18,767 nucleotides of DNA, from positions 1 through 18,767 of the forward strand of contig JAZQMT010000094.1 in NCBI GenBank assembly GCA_045543635.1. The letters run 5' to 3'. Source of the DNA: SIG578 sp045543635 (GTDB lineage: Bacteria > Bacillota > Clostridia > Oscillospirales > Ruminococcaceae). Made by a program: the position numbers and the translations under genes. The notes beneath the pieces were generated by a model. It worked only from the letters and a program-made list of their open reading frames with translations. It was not told where the DNA came from and ran no database searches. This document shows, one piece after another, positions 5,809 to 13,089 of the stretch (positions are counted from its first letter, which is position 1; every line of letters starts with the position of its first letter).

Positions 5809-6596
5809 AAAAGGTTTTGACCATTGCCGGTTCAGACTCAAGCGGCGGTGCGGGAATTCAAGCGGACATCAAGACCATTACCGCCCATAAAATGTACGCC
5901 ATGAGCGTGATTACCGCGCTTACCGCGCAAAACACCATGGGTGTCAGCGGCATTTTTGAATCTACCCCGGAATTTGTGGCGCAGCAGCTCGACAGTGTTT
6001 TTTCAGATATTCGGCCGGACGCTGTCAAAATAGGAATGGTTTCAAACAGCAAAATTATTGGTGTTATTGCCGATAAGCTGCGTGAGTATCAGGCGGAAAA
6101 TGTTGTTGTTGACCCTGTCATGGTCGCAACAAGCGGCAGCAAACTGCTTTCGGACGAGGCAATGAGCGCGCTGATAACTCAGCTTCTGCCCCTCGCCACC
6201 GTTATCACTCCAAATATTCCCGAAGCCGAGGTGCTGAGCGGCATTAAAATAACCGACCGAGCCGGAATGATAACCGCTGCTGAAAAAATCGGGGAGAACC
6301 TGCCTGCCGCAGTTCTGATAAAGGGCGGGCATTTGGTAAGTGATGCGATTGACCTTTTATACAAAGAAAACACGCGTTACTGGTTTTATGCAAAGCGCAT
6401 AGACAACAAAAACACCCATGGCACGGGCTGCACCCTCTCCTCTGCCATTGCATGCGCTCTTGCGCAGGGACTGCCTCTTGAAAACAGTATCGCAAGCGCG
6501 AAACGCTATCTTTCGGGTGCACTTGCGGCACAGCTTGATTTGGGAAAAGGCTCGGGTCCTTTAGAGCATACCCACGCTCTGCCTGCGTGGTTTTAA
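5805..6596 (+). CDS. thiD: hydroxymethylpyrimidine/phosphomethylpyrimidine kinase ThiD
   Basis: ThiD performs two phosphorylations, HMP to HMP-P to HMP-PP, supplying ThiE. The 263-residue ribokinase-like protein shows the substrate-binding start LTIAGSDSSGGAGIQADIKT (residues 5-24), VVVDPVMVATSGSKLL, an ITPNIPEAEVLSG strand-turn, VLIKGGH, and the anion-hole/catalytic NTHGTGCTLSSAIA near the C-terminus. Its ATG at 5805 overlaps the HAD stop in an ATGA arrangement, with AAGGAGGAG at 5791. It is the last gene of the operon and is followed by a strong terminator. There is no sign of a fusion to ThiE or to a TenA domain. Confidence 0.95.
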   Translation: MKKVLTIAGSDSSGGAGIQADIKTITAHKMYAMSVITALTAQNTMGVSGIFESTPEFVAQQLDSVFSDIRPDAVKIGMVSNSKIIGVIADKLREYQAENVVVDPVMVATSGSKLLSDEAMSALITQLLPLATVITPNIPEAEVLSGIKITDRAGMITAAEKIGENLPAAVLIKGGHLVSDAIDLLYKENTRYWFYAKRIDNKNTHGTGCTLSSAIACALAQGLPLENSIASAKRYLSGALAAQLDLGKGSGPLEHTHALPAWF

Positions 6597-6630
6597 AAGA
6601 TTAGAAGGTATCTATTGGTATAAAAACACG

Positions 6631-6667
6631 AAAAACCCGCAAGGATATTGACTCCTTGCGGGGTTTT
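6631..6667 (+). terminator. intrinsic terminator of the thiamine operon
   Basis: CCCGCAAGGA (6636-6645), a seven-base loop and TCCTTGCGGG (6653-6662) form a 10-bp GC-rich stem, flanked by AAAAA upstream and GTTTT downstream. It starts 35 bases after the thiD stop. The next 130 bases are very AT-rich and hold no clear promoter. Confidence 0.9.
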
Positions 6668-6813
6668 CGCTATATTTAGAAGTGCGATAAACATTTAATA
6701 TCTGTTATATTTATTAAGTATTATACTTTTTGTATATTTTTAAACCTGTTTTATTACAGAAAAAAGGCTAAAACAAGGATTTTAGGATAAGCTATAAAAA
6801 AGGAGTGATGCGT

Positions 6814-7131
6814 GTGAACACCTTTGAAAAAATTTATGAGCAGGTGCGGCGTATTCCGCGCGGTAAGGTGGCAACCTACGGTCAGATAGCCGCTATGGCA
6901 GGAAATCCGCACTGGTCACAGATCGTAGGATACGCGCTGCATGTAAATCCCGACCCGCAGAATATTCCCTGCTATCGTGTGGTAAACCGATTTGGCGAGC
7001 TGTCCAAAACCTTTGCCTTCGGCGGTGAAAATCGGCAGGCAGAGCTGCTTTTGGCGGACGGCATTTCTCTAAATTCAGACGGCACGGTCGACCTGAAAAA
7101 ATACCTTTGGAACGGGGAAAGTGCGAAATAA
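6814..7131 (+). CDS. MGMT-like alkyltransferase-domain protein
   Basis: This 105-residue protein is the stand-alone DNA-binding domain of O6-alkylguanine-DNA alkyltransferase, without the N-terminal domain of Ada/Ogt. The winged-helix part RIPRGKVATYGQIAAMAGNP and the active-site region NPDPQNIPCYRVVNRFGELS are clear. The alkyl-acceptor cysteine is kept, but the usual PCHRV reads PCYRV, and the position of the conserved base-flipping arginine (human Arg128) appears to be Gln (WSQIVG). It may repair alkylated DNA or only bind it, as alkyltransferase-like proteins do. I chose GTG at 6814 because AGGAG (6801-6805) is eight bases away; the in-frame ATG at 6808 is only two bases from it. It is a single gene, converging on the lipoprotein. 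Confidence 0.85.
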   Translation: MNTFEKIYEQVRRIPRGKVATYGQIAAMAGNPHWSQIVGYALHVNPDPQNIPCYRVVNRFGELSKTFAFGGENRQAELLLADGISLNSDGTVDLKKYLWNGESAK

Positions 7132-7188
7132 TAAAATCTGCCCGCATCGTCCAAGCAATTCTTTTAAAATCTTGGTCTGTTTTAAGTA

Positions 7189-7226
7189 AAAAAATCACAA
7201 AAGCTTTGTTGCTTTTGTGATTTTTT
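7189..7226. terminator. bidirectional intrinsic terminator
   Basis: A perfect 16-bp inverted repeat (arms 7189-7204 and 7211-7226, loop TTTGTT) has an A-run on its left and a T-run on its right. It therefore reads as a terminator on both strands, serving the MGMT-like gene from the left and the lipoprotein operon from the right. Confidence 0.9.
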
Positions 7227-7234
7227 CAGATCGG

Positions 7235-8659
7235 TTAGTTTAAATAATAAATTTGGTTTTCCTCTGTGCGAGAAACAATTCCGGTAGATACATAATCTTT
7301 GAGAAGATACAGCTCAAATCGCGACACATCGCTAAAATCGGTCTGTTGGGGAATCTTGTTATATATGGCACGATATATCATCTGCGCACCGACATATCCG
7401 GCAAGCGGGGTGCTATGATAGCAACTGTCATTATAACAAAGGTCAAAAAAGGAAACACCGCTTTCAATTAACGCATCGATTTCACCTTTCCAATCAAGAA
7501 CATCTGCATAAGGGTATCTTAAGCAGGCAGCGCTAATATGTTCGCGCGTTTCGTTATGTGCGGGGAAAACAACAAGCTTGGTGTTTGAATACTGACAAAC
7601 ATCAACTATGGTCTGAAAATCCTTTACACTGGGCGAGCTGTAAAAGCCGCACATAAACACCATTGAATAGTTTCCTGACAAAATTCTGTCCAGTATATCT
7701 TGCTCATAGGTAAATGTAGAAACCGTTGCATTGCCTATCGAACATGCTTCGACCATCATATCGGTACCGCACATTTCCTGCAAAATACTGCCTACTCGGG
7801 AGGTCGCCACAAAGCTATTGCCGAGAATTAAAATTTTGTTTCGGTTATCTGTGATGGGAAGAATGCCCATGCTCGTGCCGACAGCGGAAACGGACAGCTC
7901 GGTTTTTCCCATTATTTCCATAACACCTTCTCCGCTAAGCTCCTCATACTGTACATTCAGCGTGATACTGTTCTCTTTGCCGTTGGTGTCATTATAAACA
8001 AAGGTCAGCGTACGGCTAAAGGATACCTCGCCTTTAAGGTCAACACGGTCTATATCATTAATAACCGTAAAATCCGAGTATTCGATTTGACCGTTAAAAA
8101 CATTAACCGCATGATCGGCAGAGCCGCTGCTGCCTTGCATGGAAACACTGCCTATTCGTTTGGAATTTCTGAATATGCTGTATCCGTCTGCACCTTTTTT
8201 AAAGCTCCACTCCAAAGGCATGGGAATAGAGAAAATTGCCTTGGTGTTTGCTTTGCCGCTTTGCATGGCAAAGCGAACATCCTTATAGCCGGCAGTTTCG
8301 GCACAAACAACATCTGTGTAAGAAATATCATCGTACTGTTCCTGCCCGCTCTCTGAGCTGTCCACATTATTAAGAGCGGATGAACTGTTGGTTGAAGGCT
8401 TGCTTGAATTCGCGTTCGAAGGTTTGCTTGAAACCACATTCGAAGGTTTTTTCGAAGAGCTGTTTTGTGAGCCGGCGGCAGCCGAGGTTGTTAAGTCGGT
8501 GGCTTCACTCTCGGTATATTCAGAAGAAGTGAAAGCTTGGCTATCAACAGTTGCAGTATCAGAGGAAGTGTAATTCCCTCTGTTATTGCAAGCCGAAAGG
8601 CAGGTTACTGCTGCTAATAATAAACAAAAAGTTAAGAAAACGGATAATAATTTTTTCAT
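7235..8659 (-). CDS. lipoprotein with Ser/Thr-rich linker and SGNH-hydrolase-like C-terminal domain
   Basis: This is a 474-residue secreted lipoprotein. A signal peptide (residues 1-23) ends in the lipobox LSAC, giving lipid-modified Cys24. A Ser/Thr/Asn-rich linker follows (about 25-105), including SSKPSN repeats. The middle section (about 110-270) is unrecognised. The C-terminal part (about 275-440) resembles an SGNH/GDSL esterase: ILILGNSF with candidate nucleophile Ser282, MCGFYSS where the G-x-N block falls, and DSCYHST with Asp411 and His415 placed as the D-x-x-H pair (here D-x-x-x-H). It may deacylate a cell-surface polymer; no substrate can be named. I chose the ATG at 8659, with AAAGGTG upstream. 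It is the last gene of its operon, 12 bases after the DMT transporter. Confidence 0.75.
   Translation of the reverse strand: MKKLLSVFLTFCLLLAAVTCLSACNNRGNYTSSDTATVDSQAFTSSEYTESEATDLTTSAAAGSQNSSSKKPSNVVSSKPSNANSSKPSTNSSSALNNVDSSESGQEQYDDISYTDVVCAETAGYKDVRFAMQSGKANTKAIFSIPMPLEWSFKKGADGYSIFRNSKRIGSVSMQGSSGSADHAVNVFNGQIEYSDFTVINDIDRVDLKGEVSFSRTLTFVYNDTNGKENSITLNVQYEELSGEGVMEIMGKTELSVSAVGTSMGILPITDNRNKILILGNSFVATSRVGSILQEMCGTDMMVEACSIGNATVSTFTYEQDILDRILSGNYSMVFMCGFYSSPSVKDFQTIVDVCQYSNTKLVVFPAHNETREHISAACLRYPYADVLDWKGEIDALIESGVSFFDLCYNDSCYHSTPLAGYVGAQMIYRAIYNKIPQQTDFSDVSRFELYLLKDYVSTGIVSRTEENQIYYLN
8394..8456 (-). repeat. 24-bp imperfect tandem repeat encoding SSKPSN units
   Basis: About 2.6 copies of a 24-bp unit that, read on the plus strand, begins GAAGG(C/T)TTGCTTGAA. 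Copies start at 8394, 8418 and 8442. On the coding (minus) strand they encode the KPSNVVS-SKPSNANS-SKPSTNS stretch in the flexible linker of the lipoprotein. The unit is in frame, so copy-number change would alter linker length without breaking the gene. Confidence 0.75.
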
Positions 8660-8671
8660 AATAATCACCTT

Positions 8672-9631
8672 TTAAGTTTGCTCGGTTGCTTGTTCAGGAA
8701 ATTGCTCAGCGATTTTTCTTGCAGCATTTTTTTGGGTAATGTAGTTGATGCCGATAGAACCTGTTAAGATAAGCGTTGTACCAACGATATGATACCAGCT
8801 AATCTCATCTCCCTTAAAAATAACACCGATAATAATAGTTACAACCGTTGACAATGCGCCCAGTGCCGAAACCGAGGACGCCTGTATTTTGGAAATGGCA
8901 AAATTGTTCATAAGAGTTGCCAAAATGGTAGAAAGAATGCTTAAAAACACAAATCCAACAAGGTTTTGCAGATTAAAAAGCGGCGTAAAATAGCTGCTCA
9001 CCGTTCCGCGCCGCACCATAATGACGAGGTTTATGGCATTAAACACCACTGCACCGGTCATTGCCGAAAAATATGTAACCTCCATGGCAGAAAACTGTGT
9101 TGTTGAGGACTTGCGCGAACAGATAACAAACAACGCGCCGCTCATATAAGCCAACAGAAGAAAAACGATACCCATGATGCTGTTTTGTCCACCTGTGCCG
9201 CCGGAAAATATCGTTACCGTAACAACGCCGAACACACTGAGTGCTAAAAGCAGCTTTTGGGAGAGGCTGGTCTTTTCTTTTAAAAAAATGCTTTCAAAGA
9301 TAAGCACCATAATAGAGGTGGTGGCGGCAAGAATTCCCGCCAGTGAGGTGGTCGTTGCCCCAATTCCGAGTGCTTCAAAAATAAAATATGCTACCGGCTC
9401 CAAAAGCGCCGCCGTGAAAAGCAGCTTTACATTTTTTCCTCGGAAATTTATTTTGATAAGACCGAAAAGCTGTAAAATAAGAAAAAAAACGGCGCTTATC
9501 AAAAACCGAAGCGAAAGCATGTGCATAAAATTTAGGTTGTCCAACAGATTTGATGTGAATAAAATGGAGGTTCCGTAAATAACAGAACGAAAAATACAGC
9601 AAAGGTAGGCAAGAATTTTTTCACTTTTCAT
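8672..9631 (-). CDS. EamA/DMT-superfamily transporter
   Basis: This 319-residue membrane protein has about ten predicted helices arranged as two EamA-type halves. Typical family features include the N-terminal RSVIYGTSILFTSNLLDN region, a basic loop after the second helix (INFRGKNVK), and two repeats of the ATTSIMVLIFESIFLKEKTS / LSTVVTIIIGVIFKGDEISW type, the classic EamA end-of-half motif. The C-terminus is soluble (residues 300-319). Members export or import metabolites such as amino acids, sugars or drugs; the substrate cannot be told from sequence alone. The ATG at 9631 has GGAG nine bases upstream. It lies between the 53-residue membrane protein (21 bases) and the lipoprotein (12 bases), which suggests one transcript. 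Confidence 0.85.
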   Translation of the reverse strand: MKSEKILAYLCCIFRSVIYGTSILFTSNLLDNLNFMHMLSLRFLISAVFFLILQLFGLIKINFRGKNVKLLFTAALLEPVAYFIFEALGIGATTTSLAGILAATTSIMVLIFESIFLKEKTSLSQKLLLALSVFGVVTVTIFSGGTGGQNSIMGIVFLLLAYMSGALFVICSRKSSTTQFSAMEVTYFSAMTGAVVFNAINLVIMVRRGTVSSYFTPLFNLQNLVGFVFLSILSTILATLMNNFAISKIQASSVSALGALSTVVTIIIGVIFKGDEISWYHIVGTTLILTGSIGINYITQKNAARKIAEQFPEQATEQT

Positions 9632-9652
9632 AAAAGGATACTCCGATAATGC

Positions 9653-9814
9653 TTAGAAATTACGCAACATTCCCCAGATAAAGAGCGCAAAGAATGCAAG
9701 AATAAAAGTGGCACAAAGCATGATACCGAGAATTTGCTTGTGTTTTTTCAGAATTTTAAGCAAAACAAGCTCTAAAAGACACAGATAACACAGCGCAATT
9801 GTTACCCATTGCAT
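9653..9814 (-). CDS. small two-helix membrane protein (53 residues), unknown function
   Basis: An open frame starts at the ATG directly after the trpS stop (TAAATG, no gap) and encodes 53 residues: MQWVTIALCYLCLLELVLLK, a short basic hinge (ILKKHKQ), then a second helix IMLCATFILAFFALFIWGM and RNF at the end. Both halves are hydrophobic with a positively charged turn between, as in a small helical hairpin. No strong ribosome binding site is visible, so translation is probably coupled to trpS termination. The DMT transporter starts 21 bases downstream. I recognise no family. A membrane accessory to the transporter is one possibility, but this rests on position only. Confidence 0.65.
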   Translation of the reverse strand: MQWVTIALCYLCLLELVLLKILKKHKQILGIMLCATFILAFFALFIWGMLRNF

Positions 9815-10834
9815 TTATTTCAACTCGCTTTTTACAAAGCCGACCTTATGGTAAACCTTTTCAAGCGTTCTCTTTGAAAGACTCTGTGCAATCCCCGCTC
9901 CCTTTTGGCAAACCTGCATTAAATATGCCTTTTCTTTGGAAAGGCACGCAAATTCTGTTCGGATAGGCTCAAGCGCATCGGCCACACACTCACCCACGGC
10001 AAGCTTAAAGTCACCATACCCCTTGCCCTCGAATTCTTTCTCAATCGAAGCAAAATCCTTGCCTGAAACAGCAGAATAAATGGACATCAGGTTATTGATG
10101 CCGCTCTTACCCTCGGCATAGCAAACGGTGGTGTCGCTGTCGGTAACCGCTCTCTTAAATTTGCGGATAATGGTATCCCTGTCATCAAGCAGTGTGATAA
10201 AGGCGTTATGATTTTCGTCCGACTTGCTCATTTTCTTTTCAGGGTCGGAAAGGGACATGACCTTTGCCGAAACCTTGGGAATATAAGGCTCAGGAACAGT
10301 GAATACCTCTCCGTACAGCCCATTAAAGCGCTCGGCAATATTGCGGGCAAGCTCCAAATGCTGCTTTTGGTCAACCCCGACCGGCACAAGGTCGGTTTTA
10401 TAAAGCAGAATATCCGCCGCCATAAGAACCGGATAGGTAAACAGCCCTGCATTGATATTGTCGGCATGGCGTTTGGATTTATCCTTAAACTGTGTCATGC
10501 GGGAAAGCTCGCCGAACTGCGTGTAGCAGGAAAGCACCCACGAAAGCTCAGCATGCTTGGGATTGTGGCTCTGCAAAAAGAGAATGCTCTTCTCCGGGTC
10601 GATGCCGCAGGCAAGCAGCAGCGCTACCGAGTCCATGGTCTGGCGGCGCAGAGCCGCACTGTCCTGACGAACGGTAATGGCATGCAGGTCCACAACCGAG
10701 AAAATGCAGTTGTAATCCTCTTGCAGCTCCTTCCAGTTTTTTATTGCTCCGAGATAGTTTCCGAGTGTGAAAACTCCGGTCGGCTGAATGCCGCTGAATA
10801 TAACTTTTTTTCTTTCGGCAGTTTGCTGTTCCAT
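9815..10834 (-). CDS. trpS: tryptophanyl-tRNA synthetase
   Basis: TrpRS charges tRNA-Trp with tryptophan using ATP. The 339-residue class I synthetase shows the HIGH-equivalent segment in GIQPTGVFTLGNYLGAIKNW (about residues 15-34), the tryptophan-pocket region LMAADILLYKTDLVPVGVDQ (137-156), and the KMSKS signature at 201-205. The ATG at 10834 has GGAGG (complement of 10840-10844) upstream; an in-frame TTG at 10846 overlaps that site and is unlikely to be used. It follows rlmH by 13 bases. No T-box leader is present ahead of this transcript, although many Firmicute trpS genes have one. Confidence 0.96.
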   Translation of the reverse strand: MEQQTAERKKVIFSGIQPTGVFTLGNYLGAIKNWKELQEDYNCIFSVVDLHAITVRQDSAALRRQTMDSVALLLACGIDPEKSILFLQSHNPKHAELSWVLSCYTQFGELSRMTQFKDKSKRHADNINAGLFTYPVLMAADILLYKTDLVPVGVDQKQHLELARNIAERFNGLYGEVFTVPEPYIPKVSAKVMSLSDPEKKMSKSDENHNAFITLLDDRDTIIRKFKRAVTDSDTTVCYAEGKSGINNLMSIYSAVSGKDFASIEKEFEGKGYGDFKLAVGECVADALEPIRTEFACLSKEKAYLMQVCQKGAGIAQSLSKRTLEKVYHKVGFVKSELK

Positions 10835-10847
10835 GGTATCCTCCAAA

Positions 10848-11330
10848 TTATTTATGATATTTCATTCCGTTTATGATAGAAAATGCGCGGTAAAGCTGCT
10901 CCAAAAGCAGCACGCGAAAAAGCTGGTGCGGAAAGGTCATTTCCGAAAAGGACAGACGCAGGTCACAGCGCTGTTTTACTTTTTCACTAAGCCCAAATGA
11001 GCTTCCGATAACAAAGCAGAGCTTTCCCTTTCCGCCGCTGGCCAAACGCTCAATTTTTTCGGCAAGTGCAGGCGAGGAAAGCTGTTTGCCCTCGATGCAA
11101 AGGGCACAGGCAAATGCCTCCTTAGGGATTTCCTTTAAAATCGCTTCGCTCTCCTTAAAAAGGGCGGCATTTATCTCTGCTTGGGAGGGATTTTCGGCAA
11201 GCTGTGTTTCGGCAAGCTCACGCAGGGTAAAGCTGCAAAAGCGAGAAAGCCGCTTTGTGTATTCTTCACAGGCATCACGCCAAAAACGCTCCTTAAGCTT
11301 ACCGACGCATATTACGGTTACCGCTACCAA
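10848..11330 (-). CDS. rlmH: 23S rRNA (pseudouridine-1915-N3) methyltransferase RlmH
   Basis: RlmH is a SPOUT-class methyltransferase that methylates pseudouridine 1915 in helix 69 of 23S rRNA on assembled ribosomes. The 160 residues match the family length. The start VTVICVGKLKERFW, the SAM-binding knot stretch FVIGSSFGLSEKV and the diagnostic C-terminus LLLEQLYRAFSIINGMKYHK are visible. The start codon appears to be TTG at 11330, with a purine-rich GGAAGGCGAGG upstream; no ATG or GTG fits before the conserved first strand. It is the first gene of the operon leading to trpS. The leader from the predicted transcript start is only about 20 bases. Confidence 0.95.
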   Translation of the reverse strand: MVAVTVICVGKLKERFWRDACEEYTKRLSRFCSFTLRELAETQLAENPSQAEINAALFKESEAILKEIPKEAFACALCIEGKQLSSPALAEKIERLASGGKGKLCFVIGSSFGLSEKVKQRCDLRLSFSEMTFPHQLFRVLLLEQLYRAFSIINGMKYHK

Positions 11331-11359
11331 AAAATCGCCTCGCCTTCCTTATATACTGA

Positions 11360-11388
11360 ATTGTAACACAATTTGGAAGTATTGTCCA
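11360..11388 (-). promoter_or_regulatory. sigma-A promoter of the rlmH-trpS operon
   Basis: On the minus strand TGGACA (complement of 11383-11388), 17 bases, then TACAAT (complement of 11360-11365). Each box has five of six consensus bases. The leader to the TTG start is too short for a T-box or riboswitch. Confidence 0.65.
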
Positions 11389-11431
11389 TAACACAATGCA
11401 AAAACTTTTATTTAAAAAAACGCAAAACCTC

Positions 11432-11460
11432 TTGCGCCTGAATTTCAGTTTTGTTATACT
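11432..11460 (+). promoter_or_regulatory. probable sigma-A promoter of the amidotransferase gene
   Basis: TTGCGC (11432-11437), 17 bases, then TATACT (11455-11460), about 25 bases before the ribosome binding site. The -35 box matches only at TTG. It is divergent from the rlmH promoter, 43 bases away. Confidence 0.5.
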
Positions 11461-11493
11461 TGTTTTGTAAACAGAAAAAGGAAGGCTTTTACA

Positions 11494-12207
11494 ATGAAAC
11501 CCTTTGTTCTCCTAACCCCTGCACATCAGATTTCCGATACAAACCTTCCCTTTCATCAGGTCATGCGCGGTTATACCAACGCCATGATAGAGGCAGGTGC
11601 CGAGCCCCTTGTTTTAACCCATCAGCCTGATGAGGAAAGCATGCAAAAGCTTTTTTCGCTGTGCTCGGGGCTGCTTCTTACCGGCGGTGTAGATATTCAG
11701 CCGCATCTTTACGGTGACAGCGAATGTCACAGCCAAAACACCCTTGATGCAGAGCGCGATGAGCTTGAGTTTCCGCTTTTGGATATGTTTGTCAAAGCAA
11801 AAAAGCCCGTTATGGGTATCTGCCGCGGAATGCAGGTCATTCATACATATTTCGGAGGAACGCTCTGGCAGGATCTGCCCAGTCAGCTTTCGGTTAATCA
11901 CAGAAACACCATTCACAATATCCGCTGTGAGAAAGGCTCTAAACTGCACAGCCTTTTCGGCGAGGAGTTTGCCGTTAACAGCTTTCATCATCAGGCGGCA
12001 AAGGATATGGGCGAGGATATGCACCCGGTCGCTTGGTGTGGTGATGTTATCGAGGCAATAGAGCATAAAAATCTGCCTATCTGGGCGGTTCAGTATCATC
12101 CCGAACGCCTTTTCGGTAACGAGCGCACATTCGGCAGCGCGCCTGCAACGCCCGCCTGCCGCGACACGCTTGTGTTTTTTAAGGACTTTGTCGAGTCTAT
12201 GAAATAA
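11494..12207 (+). CDS. class I glutamine amidotransferase, gamma-glutamyl-gamma-aminobutyrate hydrolase (peptidase C26) type
   Basis: This is a 237-residue class I amidotransferase-like protein. The nucleophile elbow is MGICRGMQVI with Cys110; the partner residues are in VQYHPERL (His202, Glu204), completing the triad. GGVDIQP (about 64-70) and FHHQAA (164-169) are typical of the C26/PuuD group, which cleaves gamma-glutamyl amides such as gamma-glutamyl-GABA in polyamine catabolism. No putrescine genes are nearby, so the actual gamma-glutamyl substrate is open. The ATG at 11494 is preceded by AAAAGGAAGG. The next gene starts 19 bases downstream with its own ribosome binding site, so the two are probably co-transcribed. 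Confidence 0.85.
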   Translation: MKPFVLLTPAHQISDTNLPFHQVMRGYTNAMIEAGAEPLVLTHQPDEESMQKLFSLCSGLLLTGGVDIQPHLYGDSECHSQNTLDAERDELEFPLLDMFVKAKKPVMGICRGMQVIHTYFGGTLWQDLPSQLSVNHRNTIHNIRCEKGSKLHSLFGEEFAVNSFHHQAAKDMGEDMHPVAWCGDVIEAIEHKNLPIWAVQYHPERLFGNERTFGSAPATPACRDTLVFFKDFVESMK

Positions 12208-12226
12208 AATTAGAGGAGTATGTTAT

Positions 12227-13015
12227 ATGAACAGATTTATTGCCAAAAACCGTTGGTTTTCCTATTTGCTGCTCGGCGTTCTTTTGCTTATAATTTGGGC
12301 AAGTTTTGCTGACGGCGTTTTAGAGCTTTGGTTTGCCGTTATTTTAACAGCATCGCTTGCCGTTTGCTGCCCGCTGCTTCCTCTTTCAGCGGCAAATATC
12401 CTTCTTCAGAAAGCCATCGACCGTCTGGAGCATGAATGTGACCCTCATTCGCTCCTTATGGAAATAGAGGACCAGCTTTGCTATGTTCGCAGCAGCACCC
12501 ACCGCCAGCTTATTATAATAGACTATGCTGCCGCACTTATCGACTGCGGCAAATTTTCCGAGGCAAAAGAAAGGCTTGAAAGTGTGGACATAAATCTGCT
12601 TGCAGCCACTCCGCTCGAGCATAAGGCATTGTATTATGCAAATTTAAGCTGTGCCTGCCTTGGTTTAGATGAGTTTGAGACCGCCGAGGCTTATCGCGAA
12701 AAGAGCGCGCAGATATTGCAGCTTGCAAAAAACAAAAAGCTGAAAAATAAGATATTTGCTTCCCTTCGCTTTAATGCGGCGGAGTATGCAGCTCTTTGCA
12801 AAAGCTATGACACTGCGCTCGCTCTTTTAGAAACGATCCCAGATACCAGCAAAAGAATTTCGGTTGAAAAAGCATTTTTGTATGGACAGATATTCCTCGC
12901 TCAAGAAAAAACCGAGGAAGCACACAGCAATTTTGCCTTTGCCGCAGCTAACGGCGGCGGGCTTTACATTGCTCAGCGCGCAAGGCAGCTGCTTGAAGCA
13001 TCAAATAAACAATAA
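12227..13015 (+). CDS. membrane-anchored TPR-like protein, unknown function
   Basis: This is a 262-residue protein. Two hydrophobic helices lie at the N-terminus (about residues 11-29 and 33-55), then an alanine- and leucine-rich helical region (about 60-260) with the periodic pattern of tetratricopeptide-like repeats. Examples are YAAALIDCGKFSEAKERLE, ANLSCACLGLDEFETAEAYR and FLYGQIFLAQEKTEEAHSNF. It is probably a cytoplasmic or surface-facing scaffold attached to the membrane. GAGGAG precedes the ATG at 12227. It follows the amidotransferase by 19 bases and ends at a hairpin terminator. The repeats are degenerate and no specific family is recognised. Confidence 0.7.
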   Translation: MNRFIAKNRWFSYLLLGVLLLIIWASFADGVLELWFAVILTASLAVCCPLLPLSAANILLQKAIDRLEHECDPHSLLMEIEDQLCYVRSSTHRQLIIIDYAAALIDCGKFSEAKERLESVDINLLAATPLEHKALYYANLSCACLGLDEFETAEAYREKSAQILQLAKNKKLKNKIFASLRFNAAEYAALCKSYDTALALLETIPDTSKRISVEKAFLYGQIFLAQEKTEEAHSNFAFAAANGGGLYIAQRARQLLEASNKQ

Positions 13016-13018
13016 TAC

Positions 13019-13042
13019 AGGGGGAATCTTCCCCCTATTTGT
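13019..13042 (+). terminator. intrinsic terminator after the TPR-like gene
   Basis: AGGGGGAA (13019-13026), TC, TTCCCCCT (13029-13036) is a perfect inverted repeat, followed by ATTTGTTTTA. The real loop is probably AATCTT with a six-pair stem. It is a compact but GC-rich terminator just after the stop at 13015. Confidence 0.7.
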
Positions 13043-13089
13043 TTTATCCCCTAAAAATAAAAAACTTATTGATAATAGTTCCTAATAGC

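Noticed and set aside
6805..6813. Upstream starts GTG 6805 or ATG 6808 for the MGMT-like gene.
   Set aside because: They overlap or nearly touch the AGGAG ribosome binding site at 6801-6805; GTG 6814 has normal spacing.
10208..10876. A 222-residue open frame on the plus strand.
   Set aside because: It is antisense to trpS and rlmH, which are certain genes. Its translation has no recognisable domain, and it ends inside rlmH.
11331..11359. T-box or other tRNA-sensing leader for the rlmH-trpS operon.
   Set aside because: The distance from the predicted start to the first codon is about 20 bases, far too short, and no T-box sequence is present.
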